Assembly (NCBI RefSeq): GCF_001894825.1
Contig: NZ_BCWY01000050.1
Location: 1 to 64,000 of the forward strand
DNA: 64,000 bases
Source of the DNA: Rhodococcus jostii NBRC 16295
GTDB lineage: Bacteria; Actinomycetota; Actinomycetes; Mycobacteriales; Mycobacteriaceae
Direction of reading: 5' to 3'
Under the pieces are notes generated by a model that made no database searches, was not told the origin of the DNA, and saw only the letters and a program-made list of their open reading frames with translations. Positions 7,317 to 16,241 of the stretch are shown piece by piece (position 1 is the first letter of the stretch; each line of letters opens with the position of its first letter). A program made the position numbers and the translations under genes.

Positions 7317-9595
7317 GACGGTTGTTCCACCTCGACTTCTTCGGGTGTCTTGTCGTCCCTGAGCCCGCGCCAGCTGGGGTGCCGCAGTCTCCGCGAACCG
7401 GTCCAATCCATGAACCGCACCTCCGCCACCAGCGTGGGAGTCACCCACACGGCCCCCTTGCGGTCGGCGGTGGGAAGGTCTTCGACGAACGGGCTGGTAT
7501 CGGTTTCGAGCGGCCGCAGGGTGGATGCGAGTTCCTTCAGGTCCCGTTCCGTGAAGCCGGTTCCGACGCGTCCGATATACCGCAGTCCGCCGTCCTCGGG
7601 GACACCGAGCAGCACCGACCCGATTCCGCTCGACCGCCCACCCTGACCGCGGCGCCACCCACCGATCACGGCTTCCTGTGTGCGCCAGTTCTTCACCTTG
7701 ATCCAGCTCGACCCCCGCTTGCCCGGCAGGTACACGGATTCGCGGCGCTTGGCCACCACACCCTCCCACCCTCGGCCGCGGCTCTCGTCCAGCGCTTCCT
7801 GCGCGGACCCGAGCAGTTGCGGTGGAACCACCAGGTCGTCCACCTTCGCGGCCAGCGCCTCGAGGACGCGGCGCCGGTCGGTGTACTTCTTGCGCAGCAA
7901 CGAGACCCCGTCGAGGTACAGCACGTCGAACGCGAGGAAGTGCGGTTCGTTGCCCTGCTGCAGCAGACCGAAGTTGGGTACACCCCGCTCGTCGAACGCG
8001 ACCACCTCACCGTCGAGTACCACCTCGTGGTCCCCGAGCGACTCTGCCAGCCAACCCAATTGCGCGTAATCGTGGGTCTTGTCGTTGCCGGCCCGGCTCG
8101 TCAGCTTCACCTGCCCGCCGCTGATCTCGGCGATCACCCTGATGCCGTCCCACTTCCCCTCGAAAGCCCACTCCTCGGCGTCCAGCCCGTCGAGGGTGCC
8201 GGGACTCGCCAGCATCGGCGACAGCCCGCGCGGCAAATCGGACAACGAACCCGACCCGCCCGGGGTCTGATCCTTCATCAGATGCATCAGCCACTGATCG
8301 CCCTTGGTGCGGATCAACGCGAACCGGCCGTCCACCCGCTCGCCGTGCAACTGGACGATCACCTCGTCGTCCCGCCACTTCTCGGCGTCGTAGGTGCCCG
8401 TGTCCCAGATCGTCATCTCGCCGCCGCCATATTCGCCCTTCGGGATGGATCCCGAGAAGGTCAGGTATTCGAGCGGGTGGTCCTCGGTGTGCACGGCCAG
8501 CCGGTTCTCCCCCGTCGTCGTCGGCACGTTCTTCGGCACCGCCCACGACACGAGAACCCCGTCGCGTTCGAGCCGCAGGTCGTAGTGGAGACGCCGGGCG
8601 TGATGTTCCTGGATGACGAAACTGTTGTCTTCCCCCGGCCCCACCGTGTCCGGCATCGGCTCGGGCGTCCGCCCCGGATCACGCTTGCGGCGGTACTCGG
8701 CGAGGGCGGGGTCGTTCTCGATCGGCAGATCGAGTCCGTCCAGCAGGTCGCCGTCCGACTCCCACCGTTCGAGCACTTCCTCGAACCGCAGCTGACGCAG
8801 GTCGGGGTCGTCGAGTTCGTCCCAGCTGCGCGGCGCCGCGACATACGGCTGGGCCCGGCCCCGCAGCGAGTACGGGGCGATGGTGGTCTTGGACGGATTG
8901 TTCTGGCTCCAGTCGACGAAGACCTTGCCCGCGCGCACCGCCTTGGCCATGCTGGCGGTGACGAGTTCGGGCCGCAGCTTCTCCAGTCCCGTTGCCACCT
9001 GTTTCGCGACGGTCGACGCACCCGTCCCGGCCAGCTTCCGGTCGAGCGGCACGTACAGGTGAATACCCTTGCTGCCGCTGGTGACCGGGTACGCCGTCCA
9101 CCCGAGATTTGCGACGAGGTCCCGCACGGCGCGCGCCACCTCCGCGCATTCGGCCAGCCCGACACCGGGACCGGGGTCGAGGTCGAAGACGATCCGGGTG
9201 GCGGCCCCCCGATGTGAGTGGTCGAACCGCCACTGCGGCACGTGCAGTTCGAGGGCCGCCTGCTGCCCCGCCCAGGCGAGGGCTGCCACGGAGTTCAGGA
9301 GCGGATAGTGCACGGACCGATCCGAATGCTCGAGCGCGCGGCGCTCCAACCATGCCGGCGCGGACGCCGCGAGATTCTTCTCGAAGAACGGCTCACTGTC
9401 CACCCCGTTGGGCCACCGTTTGCGGGTGGCGGGACGGTCGACGACGTGCGGGAGCATGGCGGGCGCGATCCGCGTGTAGTAGTCGATCACCTCGCCCTTC
9501 GTCGTGCCCGACTCCGGGTAGAGGACCTTGCCGAGATTGGTCAGGGACAGGCGATGTCCGTCGATCGTCACCTGGCGAGCACCCGCAGTCGGCAC
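7313..9595 (-). CDS. ligD: Multifunctional ATP-dependent DNA ligase LigD (NHEJ)
   Basis: 760 aa, matching the mycobacterial LigD length (about 759). Domain order Pol-PE-Lig: polymerase/primase domain about 1-300 with the metal-binding pair in FDLDPG (Asp138, Asp140); 3'-phosphoesterase domain starting near NSFVIQEHHARRLHYDLRLE; ATP-dependent ligase domain with motif I FEGKWDGIR, whose Lys is adenylated, then OB fold to the end. Fills, trims and seals double-strand breaks in non-homologous end joining with Ku, which is not encoded in this window. GTG 9595 is chosen because GGAGGG lies eight bases upstream and the resulting N-terminus matches family length; ATG further upstream is possible. Confidence 0.93.
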   Translation of the reverse strand: MPTAGARQVTIDGHRLSLTNLGKVLYPESGTTKGEVIDYYTRIAPAMLPHVVDRPATRKRWPNGVDSEPFFEKNLAASAPAWLERRALEHSDRSVHYPLLNSVAALAWAGQQAALELHVPQWRFDHSHRGAATRIVFDLDPGPGVGLAECAEVARAVRDLVANLGWTAYPVTSGSKGIHLYVPLDRKLAGTGASTVAKQVATGLEKLRPELVTASMAKAVRAGKVFVDWSQNNPSKTTIAPYSLRGRAQPYVAAPRSWDELDDPDLRQLRFEEVLERWESDGDLLDGLDLPIENDPALAEYRRKRDPGRTPEPMPDTVGPGEDNSFVIQEHHARRLHYDLRLERDGVLVSWAVPKNVPTTTGENRLAVHTEDHPLEYLTFSGSIPKGEYGGGEMTIWDTGTYDAEKWRDDEVIVQLHGERVDGRFALIRTKGDQWLMHLMKDQTPGGSGSLSDLPRGLSPMLASPGTLDGLDAEEWAFEGKWDGIRVIAEISGGQVKLTSRAGNDKTHDYAQLGWLAESLGDHEVVLDGEVVAFDERGVPNFGLLQQGNEPHFLAFDVLYLDGVSLLRKKYTDRRRVLEALAAKVDDLVVPPQLLGSAQEALDESRGRGWEGVVAKRRESVYLPGKRGSSWIKVKNWRTQEAVIGGWRRGQGGRSSGIGSVLLGVPEDGGLRYIGRVGTGFTERDLKELASTLRPLETDTSPFVEDLPTADRKGAVWVTPTLVAEVRFMDWTGSRRLRHPSWRGLRDDKTPEEVEVEQPS

Positions 9596-9683
9596 GCGCA
9601 ACTCCCTCCGCCAATACATACATATTGTGCGCCGCGCGGCCTCTTCGGTGGCCGTATCGCTACCCGGCAGGCAAGATGACGGG

Positions 9684-10598
9684 GTGCCCCGAGGACGAAG
9701 GACAGCTCTTGCCGCCCTATCCGCTGCACTGACGCTGCTCGTCGGGTCCTGCACCACCGACTCGGCGTCGGAGGTCGACACCCAGGCCGAGGCGTCGACG
9801 ATTCCCGAAGCGTTCACCAAACTTCCGTCCACCCGCGCGGTCGGCGACTGCGCCCCGGGCAGCGGCGTCACCGCCCGGGACGGCGTGTTCACCATCGCGA
9901 CCGACAGCCCGTCGTACCAACCGTGGTTCGCCGACGGCGACCCGTCCAACGGCAAGGGCTACGAGGGTGCCGTGGCCCGGGAGGTGGTCGAGAAGCTCGG
10001 ATACGGTCCGGACCAGGTGCAGTTCGAGACCGTCGCATTCAACGATGCGCTCGCGGCCGGTGCGAAGGACTTCGATTTCGCCATCGACCAGTTCACGATC
10101 GTCGACACCCGGCGCGAGACGGTCGATTTCAGTTCGCCCTATTACGCCGTCACACAGTCGGTGCTGGCGCTGAAGAATTCTCCCGCCGCGCGGGCCAAAT
10201 CGCTCGCCGACCTCGCACCGTTCCGTCTCGGGGCGCAGGTGGGGTCCACGAGTTTCGACGCCATCACCCAGACCGTGCAACCCCGCCAGGCGCCGGTCAG
10301 CTTCACCACCACCGACGACGCCAAGGCCGCCCTGGCCGCGGGCGACATCGACGCGTTGGTGGTGGACATCCCGACCGGATTCCAGATCACCGCCAACGAG
10401 GTGAAGGACAGCGTCCTCGTCGGGCAGTTCCCGCGCCCCAACGCGGTCACCGAATTCTTCGGCCTCGTGCTGGAGAAGAACAGTCCACTCACTGCCTGCG
10501 TCTCCGCCGCCGTCGATTCCCTCTACGCCGACGGGACGCTGGACGCCCTTGCCGCCGAGTGGATCACCGACACCGGCGGCGCGCACGTCCTCGACTGA
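9684..10598 (+). CDS. ABC-type solute-binding lipoprotein, family 3 (amino-acid type)
   Basis: 304 aa. Signal peptide with lipobox LLVGSC (Cys about residue 22), followed by a periplasmic-binding-protein type 2 fold: GVFTIATDSPSYQPWF, GYEGAVAREVVEKLGY, FDFAIDQFTIVDTRRETVDFSSPYY, LGAQVGSTSFDAI and C-terminal ALAAEWI, all typical of SBP_bac_3 polar amino-acid receptors. The cognate permease and ATPase are not adjacent, so it may serve a transporter elsewhere. GTG 9684 gives a proper signal peptide; no strong ribosome-binding site is visible, so it could be leaderless. Divergent from ligD. Confidence 0.85.
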   Translation: MPRGRRTALAALSAALTLLVGSCTTDSASEVDTQAEASTIPEAFTKLPSTRAVGDCAPGSGVTARDGVFTIATDSPSYQPWFADGDPSNGKGYEGAVAREVVEKLGYGPDQVQFETVAFNDALAAGAKDFDFAIDQFTIVDTRRETVDFSSPYYAVTQSVLALKNSPAARAKSLADLAPFRLGAQVGSTSFDAITQTVQPRQAPVSFTTTDDAKAALAAGDIDALVVDIPTGFQITANEVKDSVLVGQFPRPNAVTEFFGLVLEKNSPLTACVSAAVDSLYADGTLDALAAEWITDTGGAHVLD

Positions 10599-10599
10599 A

Positions 10600-11031
10600 T
10601 CAGGCGTACAGCTCGACGAACGTCTGCAGGGACTTCTCGATGTCGCCCTTCAGTGCCTTCGCGACGCCCGAGCCGATGGGTCCGAACAGGGGTGCACCAC
10701 CGAGTTCGATGGTGAACGCCACCTCGGAGGCGTCACCCTTCGCCTTGACGTCGAGCACCAGTCCGAGCTTCACGCCCCCCTTGCCGTCGCCCTTGAGGAC
10801 GATCCGGTTGGGGGCGTCGTACTCCTTGATCGTCCACTTCACTCGGTTGCGCAGTCCCTTGACCGTTACGACGGAACTGATTTCGGTGCCCTCCGTGAGG
10901 GTCTCGGGGAGCTCGCCCCGCCAGCCGTCGTGGACGACGAACCACTGGTCGAAGTCCTGCAGATTCGACGCTTTGTCCCAGGTGTCCTGGGGGTTGAGAG
11001 GAACATCGGTCTTGACCGTCAGTTTCGCCAT
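10600..11031 (-). CDS. SRPBCC protein resembling mycobacterial toxin Rv0910
   Basis: 143 aa, START/Bet v1-like fold. From memory of the M. tuberculosis Rv0910 toxin (about 144 aa, starting MAKL), the match runs along the whole length: start MAKLTVKTDVPL, LPETLTEGT, VKGLRNRVKWTI, GDGKGGVKLGL, LGGAPLFGPIG and DIEKSLQTFVELYA. In Mycobacterium that gene sits directly after antitoxin Rv0909; here the Rv0909-like gene is at 20776-20967, almost 10 kb away. CoxG/polyketide-cyclase-type ligand binding is the more general alternative. Stands alone between a lipoprotein gene (converging, 1 base apart) and a palindromic repeat. Confidence 0.75.
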   Translation of the reverse strand: MAKLTVKTDVPLNPQDTWDKASNLQDFDQWFVVHDGWRGELPETLTEGTEISSVVTVKGLRNRVKWTIKEYDAPNRIVLKGDGKGGVKLGLVLDVKAKGDASEVAFTIELGGAPLFGPIGSGVAKALKGDIEKSLQTFVELYA

Positions 11032-11045
11032 GGGGGCAGCCTAAC

Positions 11046-11095
11046 GGCCTGTGAGTACTTGTTAACCGCGGGCGGTTGACAAGTACTCACAGGCC
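11046..11095. terminator. Long hairpin, copy 1 of a dispersed palindromic repeat
   Basis: Near-perfect inverted repeat: arms 11046-11069 and 11072-11095 (24 bp, one mismatch that would be G-U in RNA), core CTGTGAGTACTTGTTAACC. It lies 7 bases beyond the actP stop and upstream of the SRPBCC gene, so it probably ends the DUF485-actP transcript. The same 22-base core recurs at 62826-62871. No T-tract follows, as is usual for actinobacterial hairpin terminators. Confidence 0.7.
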
Positions 11096-11102
11096 GAAGG
11101 CA

Positions 11103-12737
11103 TCAGTGCGAGACAGCCTTCTCCACACCGACACCGGTGAGCGAACGGACCTCCATCTCGGCCTGCTTGGCGGGGTCCTCCGCCTTGCCGCGACCGATGT
11201 AGGTACCGCCGATGCCGAGCACGAATGCCAGCGGGATGGAGACAATGCCCGGGTTGGCCAGCGGGAAGAAGTCGAAGTCGGCGTTCGGGAACATCGACGA
11301 CGGCTTGCCGGACACGGCCGGGGAGAACACGATCAGCAGGAGGCAGCTGATCAGGCCACCGTAGATGCTGAACAGCGCGCCGGTGGTGTTGAACTTCTTC
11401 CAGAACAGCGAGTACAGCAGCGTCGGCAGGTTGGCCGACGCGGCCACCGCGAAGGCGAGCGCCACCAGGAACGCGATGTTCTGGCCCATCGCCATGATCC
11501 CGAGGACGATCGACACGAGACCGATCACGACGACCGTGATCCGGGAGACCCGCACCTGCGACTCCTCCGACGCGTGTCCACGCTTGATGACGCTGGCATA
11601 GATGTCGTGAGCGAACGATGCGGACGCCGTGATCGCCAACCCCGCCACCACCGCGAGGATGGTTGCGAACGCGACAGCGGAGATGATCGCAAGGAAGATG
11701 GTGCCGCCCAGTTCGAACGCGAGCAGCGGCGCCGCCGCATTCTCCTTACCGGGTGCCGCGAGGATGACGTCGGGGCCGACCATCTTGGCCGCGCCGTAGC
11801 CGAGGACCAGTGTGAACAGGTAGAACGCGCCGATCAAGCCGATCGCCCACGTGACCGAGCGTCGGGCCTCCTTGGCGGTGGGGACGGTGTAGAAGCGCAT
11901 CAGCACGTGCGGCAGACCCGCGGTGCCGAGGACCAGGGCGATGCCCAGCGAGATGAAGTCGAGCTTGCTCATCGCGCTGATGCCGTACTTGGCACCGGGA
12001 GCGAGGATGTCGCGGCTGGCGATCGCCTCGTTCGTGGAAGTGCTGACCGTCGCCTGCGCGTCGGCGAGCAGCTGGGAGAAGTTGCCGCGCACCGCGAACA
12101 GCACGAGGAAGAACATGACACCGGCACCGGCGACCAGCAGCACCGCCTTGACCATCTGGACGTAGGTGGTGCCCTTCATGCCGCCGACGAGGACGTACAC
12201 GATCATCAGCACGCCCACGACCGCGACGACGATGCCCTGCCCGACCTTGCCGTCGATGTTCAGCAGCAGGGCGACGAGTCCGCCGGCGCCCGCCATCTGC
12301 GCGAGAAGGTAGAACAGCGAGACCACCAGCGTGGACAGCGCCGCGGCCATCCGGACGGGACGCTGCTTGAGGCGGAAACTCAGCACGTCCGCCATCGTGA
12401 AGCGGCCGGTGTTGCGCAACAGTTCCGCGACGAGAAGCAGGGCCACCAGCCAGGCGACGAGGAAGCCGACCGAGTAGAGGAAGCCGTCGTAGCCGTACAC
12501 CGCGATGGCACCGGCGATACCGAGGAACGACGCCGCCGACAGGTAGTCGCCGGCGATGGCGAAACCGTTCTGCGGTCCGGAGAACTGCCCGCCGCCGGTG
12601 TAGAAGTCCGAGGCCTTCTTGGTGGTGCGGCTCGCCCGGATCACGATGGTCATCGTGATCACGACGAACGCCACGAAGATGGCGATGTTGAGGAGCGGGT
12701 TACCGACGTCGGTGGCGGCGGCGAGTGTGGTGATCAC
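11103..12737 (-). CDS. actP: Cation/acetate symporter ActP-type (SSS family)
   Basis: 544 aa, about 13 transmembrane helices. Sodium:solute symporter features: FYTGGGQFSGPQNGFAIAGDYLSAASFLGIAG near the N-terminus and GTAGLPHVLMRFYTVPTAKEARRS, characteristic of acetate/glycolate/pyruvate-type permeases (ActP, MctC). Takes up short-chain monocarboxylates with a cation. Start overlaps the DUF485 gene stop (ATGA), the usual yjcH-actP arrangement. A CRP/GlxR-like site upstream of the operon suggests carbon-status control. Exact substrate cannot be read from sequence. Confidence 0.9.
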   Translation of the reverse strand: MITTLAAATDVGNPLLNIAIFVAFVVITMTIVIRASRTTKKASDFYTGGGQFSGPQNGFAIAGDYLSAASFLGIAGAIAVYGYDGFLYSVGFLVAWLVALLLVAELLRNTGRFTMADVLSFRLKQRPVRMAAALSTLVVSLFYLLAQMAGAGGLVALLLNIDGKVGQGIVVAVVGVLMIVYVLVGGMKGTTYVQMVKAVLLVAGAGVMFFLVLFAVRGNFSQLLADAQATVSTSTNEAIASRDILAPGAKYGISAMSKLDFISLGIALVLGTAGLPHVLMRFYTVPTAKEARRSVTWAIGLIGAFYLFTLVLGYGAAKMVGPDVILAAPGKENAAAPLLAFELGGTIFLAIISAVAFATILAVVAGLAITASASFAHDIYASVIKRGHASEESQVRVSRITVVVIGLVSIVLGIMAMGQNIAFLVALAFAVAASANLPTLLYSLFWKKFNTTGALFSIYGGLISCLLLIVFSPAVSGKPSSMFPNADFDFFPLANPGIVSIPLAFVLGIGGTYIGRGKAEDPAKQAEMEVRSLTGVGVEKAVSH

Positions 12738-13096
12738 GTGAGCGGTCCTTCCAGCTCTTCGCGGATCGCGGCGGAGCGGGGATCGAGTTCCCGGTTGGCG
12801 AACTTCACGTACAGCGCGGTGATCACGAAGGTGGTCACGAACTGGCCGAGTCCGAGGATGATGCCCAGGTTGATGTTGCCGATCACCTTGGTGGCCATGA
12901 ACTCGGGCGCGTACGTGGCCAGCAGGACGTACGCCGCGTACCAGGCGAGGAAGAACGCCGTCATCGGGAAGACGAAACTACGCAGGCGGTGACGCAACTC
13001 CTGGAACTCCGGGCTCGCCTGCATGTCTACGAAGGCTTGCGCATCAGGGGCTCGCCGCTTCTGCGGTGCGCCCTCGCTGAGGTCGGCTGTGGTCAC
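12734..13096 (-). CDS. DUF485 membrane protein, ActP partner (YjcH-like)
   Basis: 120 aa. Two transmembrane helices (about FVFPMTAFFLAWYAAYVLLATY and INLGIILGLGQFVTTFVITALYVKFA) flanked by hydrophilic ends; ends REELEGPLT, typical for DUF485. GTG 13096 is preferred over the upstream ATG because AAGGAG lies seven bases before it. First gene of the two-gene actP operon. Family members accompany acetate permeases; the precise role is unknown. Confidence 0.85.
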   Translation of the reverse strand: MTTADLSEGAPQKRRAPDAQAFVDMQASPEFQELRHRLRSFVFPMTAFFLAWYAAYVLLATYAPEFMATKVIGNINLGIILGLGQFVTTFVITALYVKFANRELDPRSAAIREELEGPLT

Positions 13097-13166
13097 TGCA
13101 GACTCCTTGGTCGTGTGAAGTGAACTGATTGCCGACGTTAGTGAGAGTTGAGTCACAGAAATAGGC

Positions 13167-13182
13167 TGTGGCGCCAGTCACA
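13167..13182. promoter_or_regulatory. CRP/GlxR-like binding site upstream of DUF485-actP
   Basis: TGTGGCGCCAGTCACA matches the TGTGA-N6-TCACA consensus of CRP-family regulators (GlxR in corynebacteria, Crp in mycobacteria) with one mismatch. Centre is about 78 bases upstream of the DUF485 start. GlxR-type control of acetate and monocarboxylate uptake is established in Corynebacterium, so the placement makes sense. Confidence 0.5.
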
Positions 13183-13280
13183 CGGTGAGCTGCCGGACTG
13201 TGCGCCGAACGGTCACCCGACCGCGACAAGCGGCTCCGCCGCCCGTGCGTGCTCGAGGAGTGCAGGGACTCGTCAAGCAC

Positions 13281-15035
13281 TCACGGGGAGCGGAGCTCCC
13301 TCTCCCGGTCGGAGCCGACTCCGAGCCGCTCGGGGGCGTGCATGCGGGTGAAGATCCGGCCGACGTCGGCGGGAATCTGACGCCTGGTCACCTTGCTGAC
13401 CAGCACCATCGTGACGAAGGCCAGCGGAACGCTGACGGCGGCCGGGTACGCGACCATCGCCGCCGGCCAGCCGTTCCAGGCGTCGTCGGTGAACCCGCCG
13501 AGCACCGAGACCCCGGCCGCGCAGCCGGCGACGAGTCCGCCGGCCACCATCCCGGCGCCCGCCCCGGCGGCGGTCAGACCACGCCACCAGATGCCGAGCA
13601 CGAGCAGTGGGCAGAGGGTCGACGCCGCCACCGCGAACACCAGCCCGACCGTGCGCGACAGATCCAGCGACGTCACCGCCAGCGACAGGACCAGCGGCAC
13701 AACCCCGGCCAGGACGGCGGCGATCCGGAAGTCCCGGATCCGCCCGCGCAGGACGTCGGTGCTGAGCACCCCGGCGATGCTGACGAGTAGGCCCGAGGAC
13801 GTGGACAGGAACGCGGCGATGGCCCCGGACGCCACGAGCGCGGCGAGGAGTTGCCCGGCCCAACCGGAGATCACGGAGCCGGGCAGCAGCAGGACCGCGG
13901 CGTCGGACGTGCCGGTGATGAGCAGCTGCGGCACGTACAACCGCGCGAACACCCCGAGGAGCGTGGGGAACAGGTAGAACACGCCGAGCAGTCCGACCAC
14001 CGCCAGCGACGTCAGCCGGGCGGCCCGGCCGTCGGGGTTGGTGTAGAACCGGACGAGAACGTGCGGCAGCCCGAGCGTGCCGAGGAACGTGGCGAGGATG
14101 AGCGAATACACCTGGTACATCGGGTGTTCGCCGCCGAAGCCCCAGCCGGGGGCGATCCAGTCGGCGTTGTCGGCGGGCGCGCCCGCGACGACGGGCACGG
14201 GGGCGCCCGCCTCGAGGATCATCGTCGTGCCCTCGCCGAGGTGGTGCTCGCCCGGCTCGAGGAGAACGTCACCGGTGGCGTGGACCCCGTCGATCGTCCC
14301 CGACCCGCCGACGGTCACCGGTTCGGACACCTGCACGACGACGTCGGTGGTGATGTCGACGGTGGTCTGCTCGCTGACGGTGGGCGGTGCGTCGGACCCC
14401 AGTTCGTGCTCGTCGGCGAAGAAGTACACCGACAGCACCAGTGCGGGGATCGCGACCGCGGTGAGTTTCAGCCAGTACTGAAAGGCCTGCACGAACGTGA
14501 TGGACCGCATGCCGCCGCCCACCACGTTGGCGATCACGATGACCCCGACGACCACGGCCCCGACCCAACTGGGCACGCCCAGAAGGATGTTCAGCGTCAG
14601 TCCGGCCCCCTGGAATTGCGGGACGAGGTACAGCGCGCAGACGACGGCGACGACGAGCATGGCGAGTGTGCGGAGCCGGCGGGAGCCGAGCCGGAACTCG
14701 GCGAAGTCGGGCACCGTGTACGCGCCGGACCGTCGCAGCGGCGCCGCGACGAAGAGCAGCAGTCCGAGGTAGCCGGCCGTGAACCCGATCGGGTACCAGA
14801 GGGCGTCGGCGCCGTACTTGGCGATCAGGCCGGCGACTCCGAGAAAGGATGCGGCCGAGAGGTACTCGCCGGAGATCGCGGCGGCGTTCCACCGGGGGCC
14901 GACGCTGCGGGACGCGACGAGGAAGTCGGAGGTGGTGCGCGCCAACCGCACTCCGTAGATGCCGATGGCCACCGTCGCGACCGCGGCCGCGGCGAGTCCG
15001 GCCAGGGTCAGCCAGGGTATGGGTTGGTCGGTCAC
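13281..15035 (-). CDS. Second sodium:solute symporter (monocarboxylate type) with a 90-residue insert
   Basis: 584 aa SSS-family permease related to ActP: SRSVGPRWNAAAISGEYLSAASFLGVAG, GGGMRSITFVQAFQYWLK, GTLGLPHVLVRFYTNPDGRAARL. Between helices at about residues 210-300 is a hydrophilic, Val/Thr/Gly-rich insertion (TTVDITTDVVVQVSEPV...) absent from the ActP at 11.1 kb. Last gene of a seven-gene run that includes a LytS/LytTR two-component system, suggesting inducible uptake of a specific acid. GTG start seven bases after the DUF485-like stop. Confidence 0.88.
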   Translation of the reverse strand: MTDQPIPWLTLAGLAAAAVATVAIGIYGVRLARTTSDFLVASRSVGPRWNAAAISGEYLSAASFLGVAGLIAKYGADALWYPIGFTAGYLGLLLFVAAPLRRSGAYTVPDFAEFRLGSRRLRTLAMLVVAVVCALYLVPQFQGAGLTLNILLGVPSWVGAVVVGVIVIANVVGGGMRSITFVQAFQYWLKLTAVAIPALVLSVYFFADEHELGSDAPPTVSEQTTVDITTDVVVQVSEPVTVGGSGTIDGVHATGDVLLEPGEHHLGEGTTMILEAGAPVPVVAGAPADNADWIAPGWGFGGEHPMYQVYSLILATFLGTLGLPHVLVRFYTNPDGRAARLTSLAVVGLLGVFYLFPTLLGVFARLYVPQLLITGTSDAAVLLLPGSVISGWAGQLLAALVASGAIAAFLSTSSGLLVSIAGVLSTDVLRGRIRDFRIAAVLAGVVPLVLSLAVTSLDLSRTVGLVFAVAASTLCPLLVLGIWWRGLTAAGAGAGMVAGGLVAGCAAGVSVLGGFTDDAWNGWPAAMVAYPAAVSVPLAFVTMVLVSKVTRRQIPADVGRIFTRMHAPERLGVGSDRERELRSP

Positions 15036-15042
15036 GGGACGC

Positions 15043-15414
15043 TCAGTCGTCCACCAGGTCGGCGAATTCCTGCTCGTTGCGCTCCGCCTGGCGCACGTAG
15101 ATCCAGCCGGTGGTGAGCAGCACCGGGTACACGAGCACCCCGAGCACCACCCACGGCAGCCGGATCCCCAGCACCGACACGTCCGACAGTGCCGGGAACA
15201 GGAACATCACGAGCGGCACCGCGCACAGCAGGCACGCCGCGAGAAGCGCGAGCCGGATCGCCAGCCCCAGCTGGGTGCGCACGAGCCCGCGGATCATGGC
15301 GTCCCCGACCTCGGTCTGTTCCTGCACCTCGACGCGGGTGCGGACGATGCGCGCCCCGCGGCGCTGCGCGAGCACCACGCGTTCCCGCTGCGGTCCGCGC
15401 TCCGGGGAACTCAT
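15043..15414 (-). CDS. DUF485-like small membrane protein, symporter partner
   Basis: 123 aa. Charged N-terminal 45 residues, two transmembrane helices (LALLAACLLCAVPLVMFLFPAL and LPWVVLGVLVYPVLLTTGWIYV), and an acidic tail. Same organisation as the DUF485 partner of ActP, and it precedes an SSS permease in the same way. ATG overlaps the LytTR regulator stop (ATGA). Confidence 0.75.
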   Translation of the reverse strand: MSSPERGPQRERVVLAQRRGARIVRTRVEVQEQTEVGDAMIRGLVRTQLGLAIRLALLAACLLCAVPLVMFLFPALSDVSVLGIRLPWVVLGVLVYPVLLTTGWIYVRQAERNEQEFADLVDD

Positions 15415-16208
15415 CGCGCCGTCCACGACTGTTTCGGCGCCCGGACCAGCCGGTCCTTGAGCATCCGGGTGTGCCTGCGGCTGACCGGCAGTTCGACGGG
15501 CGGGTGGTCGCCGTGCGGGCGCAGGCACACGACGAGCCCGTTGCCGACGGTCCGGATTCCGGTCACGAGGGGCAGCGCCACGAGGTACGAGCGGTGCACC
15601 CGCAGGAACCCGGCGTCCGCCCAGCGGGTCTCCAAGGCCGAGATGGGGATACGGACGAGGTGGGAACCGTCCGCGGTGTGCAGGCGCGCATAGTCGCCGT
15701 CCGCTTCGACCCACTCGACGGACGATCGGTGGACCAGGGTGGTGACGCCGCCGAGTTCGACCGGGATAACCTCGTCGGCCTGCGCTGTGGGCGCGGTGGC
15801 CCCGCTGCGCCGCCTGCGGCCCTCGACGATGCGGCGCACGGACTCCGCGAGACGCTCCTCGCGCAGGGGTTTGAGCAGATAGTCGACGGCACCGAGGTCG
15901 AAGGCGGCGACGGCCCGGTCGTCGTGGGCGGTCACGAACACCACCTGCGGCGGGGACGCGAAGTTCGCGAGGATCCCGGCCAGTTCCAGACCGTCCAGTC
16001 CGGGCATGTTGATGTCGAGGAAGACGGCGTCGATGTCGCCGTCCCGCAGGATGCGCAGCGCCGTGGTGGCATCTCCCGCGGTGCGGATCTCCCCGACCGC
16101 GTCCTGGGCGCGCAGCAGGAACGCCAACTCGTCGAGGGCGGGTTTCTCGTCGTCGACGGCCAGCACGGTGAGGGGCGCGTCCGGGGCCATGTCGTCAGTG
16201 TGGTTCAC
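15411..16208 (-). CDS. LytTR-family response regulator
   Basis: 265 aa. Receiver domain about 14-128: VDDEKPAL, phospho-acceptor Asp65 in VFLDINMPG, Lys in YLLKPLREE. C-terminal LytTR DNA-binding domain about 160-255, with VEADGDYARLHT, FLRVHRSYLVAL and LPVSRRHTRMLKD. Partner of the LytS-type kinase 33 bases upstream. The BtsR/YpdB and related systems regulate pyruvate or carboxylate transporters; the symporter following this gene fits that theme. Confidence 0.92.
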   Translation of the reverse strand: MNHTDDMAPDAPLTVLAVDDEKPALDELAFLLRAQDAVGEIRTAGDATTALRILRDGDIDAVFLDINMPGLDGLELAGILANFASPPQVVFVTAHDDRAVAAFDLGAVDYLLKPLREERLAESVRRIVEGRRRRSGATAPTAQADEVIPVELGGVTTLVHRSSVEWVEADGDYARLHTADGSHLVRIPISALETRWADAGFLRVHRSYLVALPLVTGIRTVGNGLVVCLRPHGDHPPVELPVSRRHTRMLKDRLVRAPKQSWTAR

Positions 16209-16241
16209 AACGACAGCAATCGTCCCACGGACCCCTCACGT

